A stretch of 44,859 bases of DNA, from assembly GCA_017942025.1 (NCBI GenBank), contig JAGAVH010000008.1:1-44859 (forward strand), given 5' to 3'. The position numbers were made by a program, and so were the translations under genes. This document shows, one piece after another, positions 42,409 through 44,859 of this stretch (within the stretch, counting starts at the first letter, position 1; every line of letters starts with the position of its first letter). Source of the stretch: Ruminiclostridium sp. Lineage in GTDB: Bacteria; Bacillota; Clostridia; Oscillospirales; Ruminococcaceae. The notes under the pieces were generated by a model that saw only the letters and a program-made list of their open reading frames with translations, did not search any database and was not told where the DNA came from.

Positions 42409-43782
42409 ATGAGCAGATATATAAAAAATATGACCGAGGGTAACGAGGCAAGGCTGATACTTATGTTCGCTTTGCCGCTGGTGGCAGGAAACTTGTTTCA
42501 ACAGCTGTACAACATAGCGGATTCCGCTATAGTGGGACAGTTTTTAGGCTATGACAAGCTGGCGGCGGTAGGCTCTACCGGCTCTCTTACCTTTCTTTTC
42601 TATTCAATATGCAACGGACTTTCTGTGGGTGCAGGTATTCTTGTAGCGCAAAGCTTTGGCGCAGCGCTTCATCGGGAAGTAAAAAAATTCATAGTAAACA
42701 GCGCCTATGTGCTTTTGGCTGTGGGTATTCTGATTTCCATTATTTCTACCCTTGTGGCAGAGCCCGTGTTAAAGCTTCTTGATACGCCGGAAACGATTCT
42801 CCCTGAAGCAGTGCGCTATATGCAGATAAACTGTATAGGCACTGTTGCGGTTGCGGCTTATAACTGGATAAGTGCAATTCTGCGAAGCCTGGGCGACTCA
42901 AAAACTCCGCTGATATTCCTTATAGTTGCCAGCATTCTGAATATAATTCTTGATATAATTTTTGTTTTGCCTCTCAATATGGGCGTAGGTGGTGCGGCTC
43001 TGGCTACCATTATTTCTCAGGGCGTATCCGCAATAGCAAGTATCGTTTTTGCAATAAAGAAAAATCCCTATTTCAGACTTTCGAAAGAGGATTTAAGCTA
43101 TTCATCCTCTCACAGTCAGAGGGTAGTGAAAATCGGCCTGCCGATTGCCTTACAAAGTGGTATGATATCCATATCAATGATATTCTTACAGAAGACCGCC
43201 AATGCCTTTGGCGAAACGGTTATGGCGGCATATACCGCTTCTATGAAAATAGAACAGCTTATACATCAGCCGTTTATTTCGCTCAATGCGGCGCTTTCCA
43301 CCTTTACGGGACAGAATATCGGGGCGGCAAAGCTTGACAGAGTCGAAAAAGGCTATAAGAAGACTATCATTATGGCCTGCGCCTTCGGTCTTTTTATGCT
43401 GTGCGTGTTCTTCCTGTTATCAAGACTTATAATGATGATATTCGTCAGCGAGCCTGCGGTTATAGAAATAGGCTCCTGGGCATTAAAGGTTTCCTGCTGT
43501 TTTTACTGTCCATTAAGTCTTATCCACATAACAAGAGGACTTTTAAACGGTGCAGGTGATGTGGGATTTGCCTTTATCAACGGCGTTGCCGAGGTAGTCG
43601 GCAGAATTGGCTTTGCTCTTCTGCTGGTAAACTGTACCTCGCTTGGTATGTGTTCTATATGGCTTACCACCTGCCTTACCTGGACTCTTACGGGTATAAT
43701 GTGCATACTGAGATACAAGGCGGGCATATGGAAGAAGAAAGCCGAAATAACCATAAACAGCAAGGCTGTAGAAAATACGTAA
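42409..43782 (+). CDS. MATE-family multidrug efflux transporter
   Basis: 457 residues with 12 predicted membrane helices in two repeats. Typical family segments are LPLVAGNLFQQLYNIADSA near the N-terminus, AVGSTGSLTFLFYSI, and in the second half GLPIALQSGMISISM and AAYTASMKIEQL. DinF-like MATE proteins export cationic drugs or metabolites using Na+ or H+ gradients; the cargo is unknown. It is transcribed from a perfect promoter and followed after 12 bases by the deacetylase gene. Confidence 0.94.
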   Translation: MSRYIKNMTEGNEARLILMFALPLVAGNLFQQLYNIADSAIVGQFLGYDKLAAVGSTGSLTFLFYSICNGLSVGAGILVAQSFGAALHREVKKFIVNSAYVLLAVGILISIISTLVAEPVLKLLDTPETILPEAVRYMQINCIGTVAVAAYNWISAILRSLGDSKTPLIFLIVASILNIILDIIFVLPLNMGVGGAALATIISQGVSAIASIVFAIKKNPYFRLSKEDLSYSSSHSQRVVKIGLPIALQSGMISISMIFLQKTANAFGETVMAAYTASMKIEQLIHQPFISLNAALSTFTGQNIGAAKLDRVEKGYKKTIIMACAFGLFMLCVFFLLSRLIMMIFVSEPAVIEIGSWALKVSCCFYCPLSLIHITRGLLNGAGDVGFAFINGVAEVVGRIGFALLLVNCTSLGMCSIWLTTCLTWTLTGIMCILRYKAGIWKKKAEITINSKAVENT

Positions 43783-43794
43783 AGGAGAATTATT

Positions 43795-44418
43795 ATGGAA
43801 AAGAAATACGTAGCGCTCACCTTTGACGATGGTCCGAGCAAAGACACCACCCCTGCCCTTTTAGAAATATTTAAAAAGTACAACGTAAAGGCAAGCTTCT
43901 TTTTAACGGGCAAATCCATAACGGAGCAGACTGTAAAATATGCGGAAATGGCGTATGCTATGGGCTGTGAGCTTTGCAACCACTCGGAAAATCATAAGGG
44001 CATGAGCAGTCTTTCAGATGAGGAAATAGTAGAAGAGGTAAACATTGCCGAAGAAAAAATAAAGCAGATAACGGGAAAGAATACCGTCTTTTTCCGTCCT
44101 CCCTATATTGATTATAACAACAGAATGATGGAGCTTATAGATAAGATATTCATCTGCGGTGATGGTGCCGAGGACTGGGAGCCTGCCATCAGCGCAGAGG
44201 AGCGCTATGAAAGAATAGTAGCTCAGGTAAAGAACGGCTCGGTGATACTCCTGCACGATATGGAGGGTAATATTAACACAGTCAGGGCTGTAGAAATGAT
44301 AATCCCGAAGCTTATAGAAGAAGGCTACGTATTTGTCACCATGTCGGAGCTTTTCGAAAAATGCAAAGTTGCGGCAGAAAGAAACGTGATATATTCAAAT
44401 GTTTTTGAACCGAGATAA
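43795..44418 (+). CDS. NodB-type polysaccharide deacetylase (CE4)
   Basis: A 207-residue single-domain CE4 enzyme. TFDDGP (9-14) gives the base and a metal ligand. His63 and His67 in NHSENH complete the metal triad. RPPY is at 101-104 and LLHD has His154. It removes acetyl groups from N-acetylglucosamine units or related substrates. It lacks a signal peptide or membrane anchor, which is unusual for a peptidoglycan deacetylase and points to a soluble oligosaccharide substrate. It probably shares a transcript with the MATE gene. Confidence 0.92.
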   Translation: MEKKYVALTFDDGPSKDTTPALLEIFKKYNVKASFFLTGKSITEQTVKYAEMAYAMGCELCNHSENHKGMSSLSDEEIVEEVNIAEEKIKQITGKNTVFFRPPYIDYNNRMMELIDKIFICGDGAEDWEPAISAEERYERIVAQVKNGSVILLHDMEGNINTVRAVEMIIPKLIEEGYVFVTMSELFEKCKVAAERNVIYSNVFEPR

Positions 44419-44450
44419 AGTAATCCCATTTTCATAGATAATGTAAAAGA

Positions 44451-44476
44451 AAATCCCGCCGATATCGGCGGGATTT
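44451..44476. terminator. Palindromic terminator after the deacetylase gene
   Basis: A fully symmetrical 26-base palindrome with core ATCCCGCCGAT, with short A and T runs at its ends. Confidence 0.85.
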
Positions 44477-44754
44477 GTTTGTGTTAAAATGGGAATAATG
44501 TGTAAATTGTAGTTTTGCGGTCGGTGACCGCTGACGGTTCCTGCCTTTAAAAATATCGGTTGTACTATATAGGTTGGCAAAACGGCAGGAGACGCATATT
44601 AGTTGTATGTCAAATTGAAATTTGTCGGCGGGTTGCACCATCAAAAATGCGGTAATTTATGCGGGGCGTCGAGGACATGCCCTGAAGGGCGCCGCAGTAT
44701 TTCATACTGCTGCCGCTCCCAATTCCGCCTACGGCGGCGGGGCGTCGAGGACGT
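44477..44754. repeat. Non-coding region with GC-rich hairpins
   Basis: No gene is supported. Hairpins include GCGGTC-GGT-GACCGC, GCAGTAT-TTC-ATACTGC and CCGCC-TAC-GGCGG, all with 3-nt loops. GCCCTGAAGGGC and two copies of GGGGCGTCGAGGAC are also present. It is of the same kind as the block at 36.4-36.8 kb. Confidence 0.7.
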
Positions 44755-44859
44755 CGCCCCCTACAATCGTAAATTAAAACGTTTTGATAAGACTGCCCAC
44801 AAACATCGATATAAACGGGACGTTTCATTGCCCTGAAGGGCGCCGCTGTCCGTTGGACA
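44755..44859 (-). repeat. 105-bp repeat, right copy (inverted, cut by window edge)
   Basis: Exact reverse complement of 36688-36792. The match runs to the last base of the window, so the true repeat may be longer. Confidence 0.92.

Noticed and set aside
1-44859. tRNA or rRNA genes
   Set aside because: No cloverleaf-like sequence with TTCGA and CCA-type ends and no rRNA-like segment was seen in the intergenic regions; this was judged by eye only.

Overview
The window looks like a chromosomal segment of a plant-fibre-degrading Clostridia bacterium, most likely a Ruminococcus-like member of the Oscillospiraceae. The evidence is the carbohydrate gene set (a GH94 cellobiose phosphorylase, a GH36 alpha-galactosidase, a GH113-type mannanase-like enzyme and a GH9 enzyme), AGGAGG-type ribosome binding sites, sigma-A promoters close to TTGACA-N17-TATAAT, AddAB rather than RecBCD, and the Firmicutes-type darA-holB-ricT cluster. 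I see no rRNA, tRNA, transposase, integrase or phage gene.

Layout, left to right. 0.3-1.8 kb: IMP dehydrogenase with a structured leader. 2.2-4.6 kb: cellobiose phosphorylase with its own promoter and terminator. 4.8-10.5 kb: a five-gene minus-strand operon (RING-like/DUF2628 protein, large membrane protein, KtrB/TrkH potassium transporter, TrmN6-like methyltransferase, RsmI). 10.6-16.5 kb: a carbohydrate cluster of a divergent AraC regulator, a GH113-like hydrolase, an iron-type alcohol dehydrogenase, two SDR-superfamily enzymes and a second AraC regulator. 16.8-19.6 kb: XRE regulator, DUF3810 membrane metallopeptidase-like protein and WYL regulator. 20.1-22.3 kb: GH36 alpha-galactosidase. 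22.5-24.0 kb: a lipoprotein with two related NlpC/P60- or amidase-like domains. 24.1-26.2 kb: darA-holB-ricT. 26.4-33.4 kb: addB-addA. 33.6-35.3 kb: chemoreceptor. 35.4-36.2 kb: Abi_2/AbiF-type HEPN protein. 36.2-37.2 kb: a non-coding hub packed with hairpins. 37.2-40.3 kb: araD, YcxB-like, NfeD-like and CNNM/CorC-type genes. 40.5-44.4 kb: intracellular GH9 enzyme, MATE exporter and NodB-type deacetylase. 44.5-44.86 kb: more repeats, cut by the window edge.

How the genes work together: the GH94, GH36, GH113-like and GH9 proteins all appear to lack signal peptides. They would finish intracellular breakdown of imported cello-, galacto- and manno-oligosaccharides, and the AraC regulators would tune this to substrate. 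The remaining genes are mostly housekeeping (GTP synthesis, rRNA/tRNA methylation, K+ uptake, c-di-AMP sensing, replication, DNA repair).

The most unusual feature is non-coding. It is a family of modular arrays of perfect hairpins with mostly 3-nt loops, joined by short constant linkers (ACATCAC, CCACAAC, ATTTCAC/T), at four loci. The arrays have a fixed polarity, and each lies downstream of a gene end in the same relative orientation. At two loci the terminal hairpin contains the TGA stop codon of the adjacent gene. A second, GC-rich set of 3-nt-loop hairpins lies at 36.4-36.84 kb and recurs in inverted orientation at the right end. I do not recognise a named family for either.
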